Shown here one piece after another: positions 1 through 8,421 of a stretch of 64,000 bases of DNA. How positions within the stretch are numbered: the first letter of the stretch is position 1; the number at the start of each line of letters is the position of its first letter. The position numbers and the translations under genes are program-made. Source of the stretch: Streptomyces sp. R28 (GTDB lineage: Bacteria > Actinomycetota > Actinomycetes > Streptomycetales > Streptomycetaceae); assembly GCF_041052385.1 (NCBI RefSeq), contig NZ_CP163439.1:4019001-4083000 (forward strand), in the 5' to 3' direction. The notes beneath the pieces are model-generated. The model did no database searches, was not told the DNA's origin, and was given only the letters and a program-made list of their open reading frames with translations.

Positions 1-140
1 GACCGGTGCAGGCGTTCGCCCAGCAGCTTCGCGCCCCTGCGGCCCTCCTCCAGAAGCGGCACGTCGGTCCTGCCCGTGTGCTTGCCGGCCAGCGACCATG
101 CCGTCTGTCCGTGCCGGGCCAGCAGGATGCGCGGTGCCAT
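1..140 (-). CDS. Histidine phosphatase family protein (partial)
   Basis: This is the first 46 residues of a protein read leftwards; the rest lies outside the window. Residues 5-14 read ILLARHGQTA, the RHG signature of the histidine phosphatase (phosphoglycerate mutase-like) superfamily, in which the histidine (His10 here) is phosphorylated during phosphate transfer. The ATG at 138-140 puts the motif at the usual distance from the N-terminus. The substrate cannot be told from this piece, since the family covers mutases and many phosphomonoesterases. The gene diverges from the PAP2 gene; the 187 bases between them hold no other gene that I can see. Confidence 0.8.
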   Translation of the reverse strand, partial: MAPRILLARHGQTAWSLAGKHTGRTDVPLLEEGRRGAKLLGERLHR

Positions 141-327
141 TGAAGAGCCCTTCCGGGAGAAGTGAGAAGCGGAACCCGTCCATCATCGCCCACGCCGTGG
201 ACGGGCAACCCGGGGGGCGATCTCTGCGTCTTGACGTCCGGGGGCGCCCGAAGGGGGCGCACGCGCACACCGTAAAGTGGTTCGACCGGTCCACCGGGCG
301 CCGCGACAAGAAGGGGGAGGCGATCTG

Positions 328-1341
328 ATGCCACACGCCGAGACAGCTGGCGTGGAGGCGACGCCGCGGACCCGCCTGCGCTGGTGGACCGAGCTGCCGC
401 TGATACTGCTGGTCTACGCCTGCTATTCGGCGGGCCGGCTCCTCGCCCGGGGCGATGTCAGCCATGCCGTGGACCACGGCCTCGCGATCCTGGACATCGA
501 GAAGGCCCTGTACCTCAACGCGGAGCACCCGCTCAACCGCCTCTTCACCCGCGAGCCCTGGCTCGGCATCCCGGCCGACTTCTGGTACGCGTCGCTGCAC
601 TACCTGGTCACGCCCGCGATCCTGGTCTGGATCTTCAGGTCCCGCACCGTGCACTACCGCGCGGCCCGCACCTGGCTGATGACGTCGACCTTCATAGGCC
701 TGATCGGCTTCACCCTGCTGCCCACCTGCCCGCCCCGGCTGCTCGCCGAGAGCTACGGCTTCGTGGACACGATGGCCCAGTACAGCTCCTACGGCTGGTG
801 GGGCGGCGAGGCCAGCGCGCCCCGGGGCATGGGCGGCATGACGAACCAGTACGCGGCCATGCCGAGCCTGCACGTCGGCTGGGCGCTGTGGTGCGGGGTG
901 ATGCTGTGGCGGTACGGCGGGACGCGCCTCACGAAGGCGGCGGCGGTCGCCTACCCCCTGATCACCACGATCGTCGTGATGGGCACCGCCAACCACTACT
1001 TCCTCGACGCGGCCGCGGGCGCCGCGGTGATGGGCGTCGGGCTGCTGCTGGCGCCCTACGTCCTGCGGACCGCGGACCGGGTCCGGGCACGGTTCGGAGT
1101 GGAGACGGCCCCCGTCGCGACGGCCTCCGCCGGCACGGTCACGAAGGGTGCCCCGGACAGTGCCCGGGACACCGTCGCAGTGGCCTCCGACGACGCTTCT
1201 TCCTCAATTGTCAGTGGCGGATGCCAGACTTCCGCGGGTGAGCGAATTCCACGGCAGCGCGAGTCCCGGTTCGGATCCGGAGCCGAGCCGAGTGCCTCCC
1301 CCCAGGACGCGGGGGACGGCGCTCCGGCACCGGCTCGCTGA
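328..1341 (+). CDS. PAP2-family membrane phosphatase
   Basis: A 337-residue integral membrane protein of the PAP2 (type 2 phosphatidic acid phosphatase / inositol phosphorylceramide synthase-like) family. Hydrophobic segments start at about residue 22 and run to about 250. The catalytic motifs are visible: MPSLHVGW around His182 and NHYFLD at 222-227, which supply the nucleophile and acid histidines that dephosphorylate lipid phosphates at the membrane. The ATG at 328 follows the purine-rich GAAGGGGGAGG. The last 60 or so residues are low-complexity and overlap the 5' end of the next gene, so the tail may be poorly conserved. The physiological lipid is unknown. Confidence 0.85.
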   Translation: MPHAETAGVEATPRTRLRWWTELPLILLVYACYSAGRLLARGDVSHAVDHGLAILDIEKALYLNAEHPLNRLFTREPWLGIPADFWYASLHYLVTPAILVWIFRSRTVHYRAARTWLMTSTFIGLIGFTLLPTCPPRLLAESYGFVDTMAQYSSYGWWGGEASAPRGMGGMTNQYAAMPSLHVGWALWCGVMLWRYGGTRLTKAAAVAYPLITTIVVMGTANHYFLDAAAGAAVMGVGLLLAPYVLRTADRVRARFGVETAPVATASAGTVTKGAPDSARDTVAVASDDASSSIVSGGCQTSAGERIPRQRESRFGSGAEPSASPQDAGDGAPAPAR

Positions 1342-2476
1342 ACTGCGCGGTCCTGACGTACCGGCCAAGGCGCTGGACGCGCGCGCCCTGGCCGCCCTCG
1401 CCGCCAACCCCGGCTGCAAGCGCCGCGCGATCCTGGACGGGGCCGGGGTGAACAAGGCGGCACTGGCGAGCGCGCTGGGCTCGCCGTCCGCCTTCGGACA
1501 GTCACAGTTCGCCTTCACGCGCGGGAACGCCTTCGAGGCCAAGGTCAAGGCGGACGGCGGCGCGGAGCTGCTGCGCCTGGTGCACGAGAAGCTGGACCGT
1601 TCCGCCGAGCCGCCCGCCCACGCGCGCGTGCCCGAGCTCACCGCGATCGGCCCCGAGGGCCGCACAGCCCGTACGGCACTGGCGCTGCGGGAGGCCACCG
1701 AGGCCCGCGGTGAGTGGACCCTGTTCGACCACCCGATGCTCGCGCTGGACGTCGCCGGCTCGCCCGCCTTCCTGGAGCCGGACGCGGTGGTCGTGCACCC
1801 GGACGGCAGCTGGACGGTCGTGGAGATCAAGTCGTTCCCGATGCTGGACGGTTCGGCGGACCCCGCCAAGGTGGGCGCGGCCGCCCGGCAGTCGGCGGTG
1901 TACGTGCTGGCGCTGGAGCAGATCGCCGCCCGGCTCGGCGCGGAGCCGGAGGCCGAGGCGCCCGGGAGGCGGAGCGCCTCAGGAGACGCCCCCGCCCCGC
2001 GCGTGCGCCACCGCGTCCTCCTCGTCTGCCCCAAGGACTTCTCCAACCTCCCCACCGCCTCCGCCGTCGACGTCCGCAAGCAGCGCGCGGTGACCGCCCG
2101 CCAGCTGGCCCGCCTCACCCGCATCGAGGACATCGCCGACACGCTCCCCGAGGGCGCCTGCTTCTCCCCCGAGCTGCCGGCCACCGACCTGACGGCAGCG
2201 GTCGAGTCGGTACCGGCGACGTACGCGCCCGAGTGCCTGTCCGCCTGCGAGCTGGCCTTCCACTGCCGCGGCCGTGCCCGCGCGTCCGGCGCGGTGACGT
2301 CGCTGGGCCGCTCGGTGCGGGCCGAGCTGGGCGGCCTGACCACGGTCGAGGACGTCCTGTCGGCGGCCCGCGGCGAGTCCGGCGACCCGGACGACCCTGC
2401 GGTGGCGGCCCTGCGCAGGGCGGCGCGCCTGCGTGCCGAGGCCCTCGGCACGGAGGCGGTGGCTTCATGTCACTGA
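1292..2476 (+). CDS. RecB-like PD-(D/E)XK nuclease with iron-sulfur cysteines
   Basis: A predicted DNA nuclease of the RecB/Cas4/DNA2 group. The metal-binding core is Asp164 (LEPDAVVV) followed by Glu178-x-Lys180 in TVVEIKSF. Four cysteines, Cys42 near the N-terminus and Cys315, Cys319, Cys325 (C-x3-C-x5-C) near the C-terminus, are spaced like the 4Fe-4S staple of DNA2, AddB and Cas4 nucleases. The start is uncertain: GTG 1292 has a GGAG nine bases upstream, while GTG 1238 and GTG 1148 are in frame but reach further into the PAP2 gene. The stop overlaps the next start by 10 bases, and the next two genes overlap as well, so the three are very probably one operon making one enzyme. The function is inferred from motifs. 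Confidence 0.75.
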   Translation: MPPPRTRGTALRHRLAELRGPDVPAKALDARALAALAANPGCKRRAILDGAGVNKAALASALGSPSAFGQSQFAFTRGNAFEAKVKADGGAELLRLVHEKLDRSAEPPAHARVPELTAIGPEGRTARTALALREATEARGEWTLFDHPMLALDVAGSPAFLEPDAVVVHPDGSWTVVEIKSFPMLDGSADPAKVGAAARQSAVYVLALEQIAARLGAEPEAEAPGRRSASGDAPAPRVRHRVLLVCPKDFSNLPTASAVDVRKQRAVTARQLARLTRIEDIADTLPEGACFSPELPATDLTAAVESVPATYAPECLSACELAFHCRGRARASGAVTSLGRSVRAELGGLTTVEDVLSAARGESGDPDDPAVAALRRAARLRAEALGTEAVASCH

Positions 2477-4074
2477 TCGCCACCCTCGCCCGCCTCGAAG
2501 CGGTCAGCACCGGCCGCGCCCAGCCCGCCGCCACCGTCCGCCACCGGCGCCTGTCCGAGCGGCCCCTGGTCTTCGTGCCCCTCACCACCGCCGGTGAGGC
2601 CGGTGCCCCGCTCGGTGCGCTGGTCGGCACGGACCGGGACGCCCCGCACCTGTTGGTCGTCCCGCAGCCGCGCGACCGGGACCTCAGGTTCGCGTTCCTG
2701 TCCGAGCTGGCGGACATCGTCCTGCCGTACATCGACACCTATGCCGAGGACGTGGAGGCGGCCGAGCGCAACGAGACCGATCCGGAGACCGGCAAGCGGG
2801 TCAAGGTCGAGGTCGAACTGTGCGCGGACGCCCCGCAGTTGATCGTGCCGAGCCGCGCGGGCATCGACTTCGTACGGCTACTGGGCCGCTCGATGCGCTT
2901 CCGGCGTACGGCGGAGCAGGACCCGGAGGCCCCCTACCCGGCGCCCCCGCGCGTGCCGTTGCTCGGCCGCTGGCTGACCCACTTCGGCGAGCGGGCCCGC
3001 GTGCCCGGCTCCTCGCTGCTGCTCGCCATGACCGACGTACTGGCCCGGCACTGGGCGACCGGCCAGTCCACCCTGGAGGACCAGCACCTGGGCGCGCTGC
3101 TGGCCTGGATCGACCCTCCCCCGTCGGCTTCGACGGGGGCCGAGGCGGCGCTGCGGGCGGAGCTCGCGCGGGACCGGGAGGGCCAGCTGCTGTGCCCGCC
3201 CGCCGGTCCCGCCACCGACCCGGCGTTCGACAACAAGCTGCTCGCCCCCGCCATCGAGCGCTACGACCGCGCCCGCACCGCCCTCGCCGCCGCCGAGGAC
3301 GGGCTGGAGGCCGACGACCGGCTCGGTGACCTCACCGCCGCCGAGCGGGAGATCCGCGCCCTCGTCGAGAGCCGGACCCGGCCCACCTGGGACGCGGTGT
3401 GGCGCGGCCTGGAGCTGCTGCGGGAGCTGCCGGAGGCCGCGCGGGTCGAGGAGCGGTGGACCCGCGACCGCTGGTCCTTCACCGGCCACCGCGACCGTGT
3501 CCTCGCCGGCGAGCCCCCGCAGCCCCGCCGCGACGACGCGGTCACCGCCGCCAACAAGCTCGCCGCGCGCGAGCGCGAACAGGCCCGGCTGGAGGCCCAG
3601 GAGGCGCTCGACGACCCGCTGGTGATGGCGGGGCGGCGGCTGGCCGGGGAGGCGTTCGCTGGCGAGGTCACCGAGGTCGTGATGGCGTACAGCGAGGGCA
3701 AGCGGCCGAGCCCGCGCCCGCTGGTCACCGTCCGCACGGACGACCGGCCGCACCTGGGCGAGCGGGCCAAGGTGTTCCGCTCGCTGGGCGGAAAGCCTCA
3801 GTCGGCGGAGTTCGTCGGGTACGAGGGGGACAGCGAGGACGGGGGCGCGCTCGTGCTGCTGCGGGTGCTGGACAAGATGGGCCGCGGCAAGGAGCCGGAG
3901 GAGGGGTCGGTGCCGGAGAAGGGCGACCTGATCTGCTTCACGCTGTTCGAGCACGAGCAGCGGGGCGGCGCGAAGCTGCCCGACCCGGAGCAGACGCCGT
4001 GGACGCACGGCGGTCCGCCCGGGGAACAGGTGCCCGAGGCAGCCGATCCCCTGACCCAGGAGGACGTGCTGTGA
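2467..4074 (+). CDS. Uncharacterised middle subunit of a nuclease-helicase operon
   Basis: A 535-residue protein that I do not recognise as a named family. It has no signal peptide or membrane segment. Residues about 360-385 are a charged, probably helical stalk (AAREREQARLEAQEA), and residues about 400-510 have alternating short strands and glycines like a beta-barrel. In UPF1- and DNA2-type helicases a stalk and a nucleic-acid-binding barrel are inserted in helicase domain 1, so this protein may supply those parts in trans to the helicase encoded next; that is inference. The ATG at 2467 overlaps the nuclease stop by 10 bases and the stop overlaps the helicase GTG by four, which points to translational coupling. 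Confidence 0.7.
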   Translation: MSLIATLARLEAVSTGRAQPAATVRHRRLSERPLVFVPLTTAGEAGAPLGALVGTDRDAPHLLVVPQPRDRDLRFAFLSELADIVLPYIDTYAEDVEAAERNETDPETGKRVKVEVELCADAPQLIVPSRAGIDFVRLLGRSMRFRRTAEQDPEAPYPAPPRVPLLGRWLTHFGERARVPGSSLLLAMTDVLARHWATGQSTLEDQHLGALLAWIDPPPSASTGAEAALRAELARDREGQLLCPPAGPATDPAFDNKLLAPAIERYDRARTALAAAEDGLEADDRLGDLTAAEREIRALVESRTRPTWDAVWRGLELLRELPEAARVEERWTRDRWSFTGHRDRVLAGEPPQPRRDDAVTAANKLAAREREQARLEAQEALDDPLVMAGRRLAGEAFAGEVTEVVMAYSEGKRPSPRPLVTVRTDDRPHLGERAKVFRSLGGKPQSAEFVGYEGDSEDGGALVLLRVLDKMGRGKEPEEGSVPEKGDLICFTLFEHEQRGGAKLPDPEQTPWTHGGPPGEQVPEAADPLTQEDVL

Positions 4075-5405
4075 CCACCGTGTTCGACCCCGGTGCCGCG
4101 GCGACGAAGGCCACCGACTCGATCCTCCGCGACACGCTGCACGGCACCGCGCGCGGTGTCGTCGTCGACTCCCCGCCCGGCGCCGGCAAATCCACACTCG
4201 TCGTCCGCGCGGCCCTCGAACTCGCAGAGGCGGGACGCCCGCTGATGGTCGTCGCGCAGACCAACGCCCAGGTCGACGACCTGGTGCTGAGGCTCGCCGA
4301 GAAGAACCCCGAGCTGCCGGTGGGCCGGCTGCACAGCAGCGACGCCGACCCGTACGACAAGGCGCTGGACGACCTGCCGAACGTACGCAAGTCGGCGAAG
4401 GCGGGCGACCTGAGCGGCCTCTCGGTCGTCATCTCCACGGCGGCCAAGTGGGGGCACGTCAAGGTCGACGAGCCGTGGCGGCACGCGATCGTGGACGAGG
4501 CGTACCAGATGCGCTCGGACTCGCTGCTCGCCGTGGCCGGGCTGTTCGAGCGGGCGCTGTTCGTAGGCGACCCGGGCCAGCTGGACCCGTTCGCGATCGT
4601 GGGCAGCGAGCAGTGGGCGGGCCTGTCGTACGACCCGTCGGCGTCCGCCGTGACCACCCTCCTCGCCCACAACCCCGAGCTGCCGCAACACCGCCTGCCG
4701 GTGTCCTGGCGGCTCCCCGCGTCCGCCGCGCCCCTCGTCTCCGACGCCTTCTACCCGTACACGCCGTTCCGCAGCGGCACGGGCCACGACGACCGCCGCC
4801 TGTCCTTCGCGGTCCCGTCGGACGGCTCGGGGCCGGACCGGGTGATCGACGAGGCGGCGGAGGCGGGCTGGGGGCTGCTGGAGCTGCCCGCCCGGCACAC
4901 GCCGCGCACGGACCCCGAGGCGGTGAGGGCGTTGGCGACGGTCGTACGGCGCCTCCTGGACCGCGGCGGCGCGGCGACGTCGGAGCGCTCGCCCGATCCC
5001 ACGCCCCTCACCGCCGACCGGATCGCGGTCGGCACGGCCCATCGCGACCAGGCGGCGGCGGTCCGGGCGGCACTCGCCGAGCTGGGCGTGACGGACGTCA
5101 CCGTCGACACCGCTAACCGCCTCCAGGGCCGCGAGTACGACGTGACCGTGGTCCTCCACCCCCTCTCCGGCCGCCCTGACGCCACCGCCTTCCACCTGGA
5201 GACGGGCCGCCTGTGCGTCCTCGCCTCCCGCCACCGGCACGCGTGCATCGTGGTGTGCCGGGCCGGGGTGAGCGAGCTGCTGGACGACTACCCGTCGACA
5301 GAGCCGGTGCAGCTGGGGACAGTGGTGAAGTTTCCTGATGGTTGGGAGGCGAATCACGCGGTGTTGGCGCGGCTCGCGGAGCATCGGGTGGCGTGGCGGC
5401 CGTGA
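4071..5405 (+). CDS. SF1B (UPF1/DNA2-like) helicase
   Basis: A 444-residue ATPase with the superfamily 1 helicase motifs in order: Walker A PPGAGKST with Lys40; motif II VDEAY with Asp142-Glu143; motif III GDPGQLDPF from Gly166; the NRLQGREYD motif near the C-terminus; and motif VI-like LASRHRHACIVV. This set matches the UPF1/DNA2 branch (compare DNA2's QG-x-E and TRA motifs). The protein is compact because it lacks the barrel and nuclease domains carried by full DNA2 proteins; the two preceding genes could supply them. It starts with GTG 4071 inside the preceding stop (GTGA). DNA unwinding during repair or defence is the likely role; which one cannot be told from sequence. Confidence 0.8.
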   Translation: MTTVFDPGAAATKATDSILRDTLHGTARGVVVDSPPGAGKSTLVVRAALELAEAGRPLMVVAQTNAQVDDLVLRLAEKNPELPVGRLHSSDADPYDKALDDLPNVRKSAKAGDLSGLSVVISTAAKWGHVKVDEPWRHAIVDEAYQMRSDSLLAVAGLFERALFVGDPGQLDPFAIVGSEQWAGLSYDPSASAVTTLLAHNPELPQHRLPVSWRLPASAAPLVSDAFYPYTPFRSGTGHDDRRLSFAVPSDGSGPDRVIDEAAEAGWGLLELPARHTPRTDPEAVRALATVVRRLLDRGGAATSERSPDPTPLTADRIAVGTAHRDQAAAVRAALAELGVTDVTVDTANRLQGREYDVTVVLHPLSGRPDATAFHLETGRLCVLASRHRHACIVVCRAGVSELLDDYPSTEPVQLGTVVKFPDGWEANHAVLARLAEHRVAWRP

Positions 5406-5582
5406 ACGAGGACGGCAGGCAAGCGGCAGCCCGGCTGACCTGTCCCGCCACCCACTTGCGCGGGCGCGGGACAATGGACGGTGGACCGGTCCGCTGGGGG
5501 ATGCCCGGTTGCGGGGGTTGGTCGCCGGGGAGCAATGAGATCGGTGACGTACGAGATCGGTGATGCAAGAGAAGGAGAGAAC

Positions 5583-5948
5583 ATGGCGGAGCCCACGCCG
5601 CGTCGGAGCGAACCGCGGCTACGCCCCGCGCCCCTGCTCTTCGAGCCCGCGCAGGTGGCCGCCGACCCGGAGCACTTCTTCGACCTGGAGTCGATCGACG
5701 ACCCGCGGGCGCTGCTGGCGCGGGCGACCGAGCTGACGCAGGCGTTCCGGGCGGCGACGGACCGTGCGGTGGAGTTCCAGGCCATCGCGGCGGCCCAGCT
5801 GGCGGACCCCCGGCGGTTCGACCGGCTGACGCCCGCCGACATCGCCGCGCAGGCCGAGTGGACCGAGGACTACGCCAAGAAGATGGTGGAGTTCGGCAGG
5901 GATCTCATGCGGGGGGTCGAGGGGCCCGGGCACGTCGACCCGGTGTGA
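5583..5948 (+). CDS. Conserved hypothetical protein
   Basis: A 121-residue acidic, mostly helical soluble protein that I cannot assign to a family. The first 25 residues are basic and proline-rich; the rest (LESIDDPRALLARATELTQ onward) is charged and Ala-rich and could form a helical bundle. The start ATG is well supported by the GAAGGAGAG ribosome site 5-12 bases upstream. It lies 177 bases after the helicase gene, too far for obvious coupling, so it may have its own promoter. The codon use is typical of the genome and a genuine gene is likely. Confidence 0.65.
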   Translation: MAEPTPRRSEPRLRPAPLLFEPAQVAADPEHFFDLESIDDPRALLARATELTQAFRAATDRAVEFQAIAAAQLADPRRFDRLTPADIAAQAEWTEDYAKKMVEFGRDLMRGVEGPGHVDPV

Positions 5949-6099
5949 CCGACACGGACCGACGCGGACCGATGCGGACCCACGCGGGTGCCCCATGGGC
6001 ATATGCCAGGCGGGCAAGATACGCCCTGCCACCCCACCCTGTCCCGATTTCCGGGAACTCTCGGGAACGGTGCGCTCACCCTCGGTAGATGTATCTGCC

Positions 6100-6675
6100 A
6101 TGAGCAGCGCTCGCAACGCCCAGTCCTCCCCCGCCTCCCTCACCGCGGACGGCGCCGCCTGGCTTGCCTCCGCAGAACCGTATCCGCGCAGCATCCGGGC
6201 GCTCTGGGACGAGCGGCCTCAGGCCCCCGTGGTCCTGGCCTGCGGCTCCGTCTTCGACATCGTGAGCGCGCCCGCGATCTTCGGGCGCCGGATGGTCGAC
6301 CGGCTGTGGGAGGAGGGGCCCGGTTCAGGGCCGGTGGCGATGTTCCGGGGCCGGATGCTGCTGTTCGCCGCGCCCGGCACGGCCCAGCGGCTGCCCTCGC
6401 TGCTGCGGTGGGAGGAGTTGGGCCGCGCGGGCGACGTCCCGCCGCTGCTGTGCCACGGCACGGGAGACGCGGTGACCGTGCCGGCCCGGCCCGACACCGC
6501 CACCCCCTCCGACTCCCGCTGGCTGGTCGCCCCCGACACCCGTAACCCGTGGCTGCCGGGCCCCGAGGTGCTGCTCTGGGCGGCCGTACGGGCGGCTCGC
6601 GCGGCCGTTCGGATATCGATTTTTCCCCACCCCGACCAGGGTGCTAAGGTCTACGACGTCAGCAGGCGCCGCTAG
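6100..6675 (+). CDS. Bifunctional DNA primase/polymerase (Prim-Pol) N-terminal domain-like protein
   Basis: A 191-residue protein resembling the small Streptomyces proteins annotated as having a Prim-Pol N-terminal domain. I base this on remembered resemblance of blocks such as DGAAWLASAEPYPRS, VVLACGSVFDIVSAP and DSRWLVAPDTRNPWLPGP, not on catalytic motifs that I can verify. It lacks the helicase and other domains of phage-type Prim-Pol proteins, so primase activity is doubtful. Its stop codon lies inside the downstream tRNA-Lys gene (10-base overlap), so the tRNA promoter, including a possible -10 TAAGGT at 6645-6650, lies within this coding sequence. Confidence 0.6.
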   Translation: MSSARNAQSSPASLTADGAAWLASAEPYPRSIRALWDERPQAPVVLACGSVFDIVSAPAIFGRRMVDRLWEEGPGSGPVAMFRGRMLLFAAPGTAQRLPSLLRWEELGRAGDVPPLLCHGTGDAVTVPARPDTATPSDSRWLVAPDTRNPWLPGPEVLLWAAVRAARAAVRISIFPHPDQGAKVYDVSRRR

Positions 6676-6739
6676 CTCAGTTGGTTAGAGCAGCTGACTC
6701 TTAATCAGCGGGTCCGGGGTTCGAGTCCCTGGCGGCGCA
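6666..6739 (+). tRNA. tRNA-Lys(CTT), copy 1
   Basis: A full cloverleaf of 74 nt: acceptor arms GCGCCGC/GCGGCGC, D stem GCTC/GAGC, anticodon stem GCTGA/TCAGC with loop CTCTTAA (anticodon CTT at 6700-6702), T arm with the TTCGAGT loop and discriminator A. CCA is not encoded. The 5' end overlaps the last 10 bases of the preceding gene. Two more copies with the same sequence lie at 20898 and 26787. Confidence 0.97.
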
Positions 6740-6809
6740 CAGACAGTGAAGGCTCCTCGCAACTGCGGGGGGCTTTCGCTTTTGAGATGGGCCCTCCCGG
6801 TCCCGAGGG

Positions 6810-6896
6810 GCGGCTGGGGGTCCGGGGGTCAGCCCCCGGGAAATGCAGCATCAGCGGGTCCGGGGTTCGAGTCCCTGGCGGCGCACAGACAGTGAA
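6810..6896 (+). repeat. Duplicated tRNA-Lys 3' half behind a GC-rich palindrome
   Basis: Positions 6850-6896 repeat 6704-6750 exactly (47 bp): the 3' part of the anticodon stem, the T arm, the acceptor 3' strand and 11 trailing bases of tRNA-Lys copy 1. The fragment is preceded by a GC-rich palindromic stretch (6810-6840) and the junction AAATGCAGC. The same arrangement and junction recur after tRNA copy 3 at 26936-27055. It cannot fold into a tRNA. A recombination or integration scar is the likeliest origin. Confidence 0.9.
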
Positions 6897-6922
6897 AGCC
6901 CCTCGCGGAAGCGAGGGGCTTT
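6895..6922 (+). terminator. Intrinsic terminator hairpin
   Basis: Perfect 12-bp stem AAAGCCCCTCGC / GCGAGGGGCTTT with a GGAA loop, following the duplicated tRNA fragment and facing the 3' end of the metalloprotease gene. An imperfect relative of this hairpin (about 6750-6778) directly follows tRNA copy 1. Confidence 0.75.
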
Positions 6923-7020
6923 TCGCATGCGCCCCGGCGCACCGTCTCGCCCCGGCGCACCGCCCGGCCGCCATGCACCCCCAGCCCCGGCGCGAGCGTT
7001 ACCCGAACCCGGCGCAGGCG

Positions 7021-8421
7021 CTACCTGACCGCCGTGATCTTCACCGTCCACGCCCCCGACGCCGTACGCCCCTCCACCTCCACCCGCACACCGTCCCCGG
7101 GCACCGTGAAGCTCTCACCGAGGCCGACCGGCGCGTCCGCGAGCGGCGGATACACGGACTCCTCCCAGCAGGCCTCGCTGCGCGGGTGGGCGTCGATCAC
7201 CTCGACCGGCCCGCCCCCGGAATCGGCCTGGCTGCGTACCCGGTACACCAGCACCCCCTGCCGACAGGCCTGCACATCGTTGCCCACCGGCCCGCGCACC
7301 TCGAAGGCGAGGGCGCTTTCGGGGCCGGTACGGACGACGGCGAGCTTGGCGCCGTGGCCCAGCCCGAAGCCCGGCACGGCGCCGACCGCACCGGCGGCGC
7401 CGAGCGCGCCGTACGCACCGGCGGCGCCGAACGCGCCGAACGCCGCGGGCGGCCAGGGCGCCCCCGCCGGCCCCGCCGCACCCGGCTGCACCGGCATGGC
7501 ACCCGGCCCCACCGACAACGGCTCCAGCGTCAGCCGCGTGCCGCCGGTTCCGCTCCCCCGCACGCACACCACCTGCCGCGGCTCCAGCCACCCCAGCTTC
7601 CACTTGTGCCAGCCGAACAGGTCCGGCGCCATCCCGAACTGGCTGCCCATCAGATCCCAGTCGCCGACATAGGTGTCCCAGTCGCCCTTGCCGTCCGCCG
7701 GGCGGTGGTACAGGTCCGGCAGGTCGAAGATGTGGCCGGTCTCGTGCGCGAGGACCAGCCGGTCCGGCGGATGGTTCTCGAACACCGTGACGACGCGCCG
7801 GATGTTCGTGCCGTCGGCCCGCAGCGGGACGTCCAGGTTGACGACCTTCGTGGCGTCCGAGTCGACGCCGGGCGCGTCCGGGTCGGCGACGAAGTAGACG
7901 AGGTCATAGCGGGAGAAGTCCACCTTCCGGTCCGCCGCGGCGAGCGCGTCGCGCAGATAGGCGGCCCGGTCGGCGACGCGCCAGTCGCGCTGTATGGCGT
8001 ACGCCGTGGACGGCTTCGGCATGCGGATCCAGTGCCGCAGCGGATGCGGGCGCAGGGTGAATCTGCCGTAGGAGGCACGTTCGAAGAAGCGGGTGGTGGC
8101 CGGGAAGTGGTCGGCCGTCAGTTCGGCGGGTGTCGTCCGCGGGGCCGAGTCGGGGAAGGACAGGAACACCATGACCGCGTCGAGTTTGCGGGTCGGGCGC
8201 GGATAGGCGGCGTTCCAGGTGTCCAGGCCCTCGGAGTGGTGGGCCTCGGTGCGCTCGAGGGCGCAGGGCGTCGTGTCGAACGGTTCGGCGACCGAGGGGC
8301 CGGCGACCAGGGACGTCGCGGCGAGCGCGGACATCGTGGTGAACAGTGCGGCGGTGCTGCGCAGTCGGGGCCATTCCCACAACCGGCCCATCCCAGTGAG
8401 CAGGGGGAACTGACGCGGCAC
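7021..8421 (-). CDS. Secreted M6-like zinc metalloprotease
   Basis: A 466-residue exported protein. HETGH with His226, Glu227 and His230 is the HExxH zinc site, in the context LVLAHETGHIFDLPDLY typical of M6 (immune inhibitor A-like) peptidases. A signal peptide ends near SVAEP (about residue 46). The start GTG at 8421 is chosen because GGAGG stands exactly five bases upstream; an in-frame GTG at 8451 lacks one. Residues about 313-350 form an unusual Gly/Ala repeat (AFGAFGAAGAYGALGAAGA) inserted after the catalytic domain. It probably degrades extracellular protein. The gene diverges from the c-di-GMP gene. Confidence 0.85.
   Translation of the reverse strand: MPRQFPLLTGMGRLWEWPRLRSTAALFTTMSALAATSLVAGPSVAEPFDTTPCALERTEAHHSEGLDTWNAAYPRPTRKLDAVMVFLSFPDSAPRTTPAELTADHFPATTRFFERASYGRFTLRPHPLRHWIRMPKPSTAYAIQRDWRVADRAAYLRDALAAADRKVDFSRYDLVYFVADPDAPGVDSDATKVVNLDVPLRADGTNIRRVVTVFENHPPDRLVLAHETGHIFDLPDLYHRPADGKGDWDTYVGDWDLMGSQFGMAPDLFGWHKWKLGWLEPRQVVCVRGSGTGGTRLTLEPLSVGPGAMPVQPGAAGPAGAPWPPAAFGAFGAAGAYGALGAAGAVGAVPGFGLGHGAKLAVVRTGPESALAFEVRGPVGNDVQACRQGVLVYRVRSQADSGGGPVEVIDAHPRSEACWEESVYPPLADAPVGLGESFTVPGDGVRVEVEGRTASGAWTVKITAVR

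Noticed and set aside
6705..7051. Minus-strand frames ending in RRQGLEPRTR near tRNA copy 1
   Set aside because: They arise from the antisense of the tRNA T arm and its duplicated fragment. They have no family motifs, and similar frames recur at copy 3, so they are shadows.
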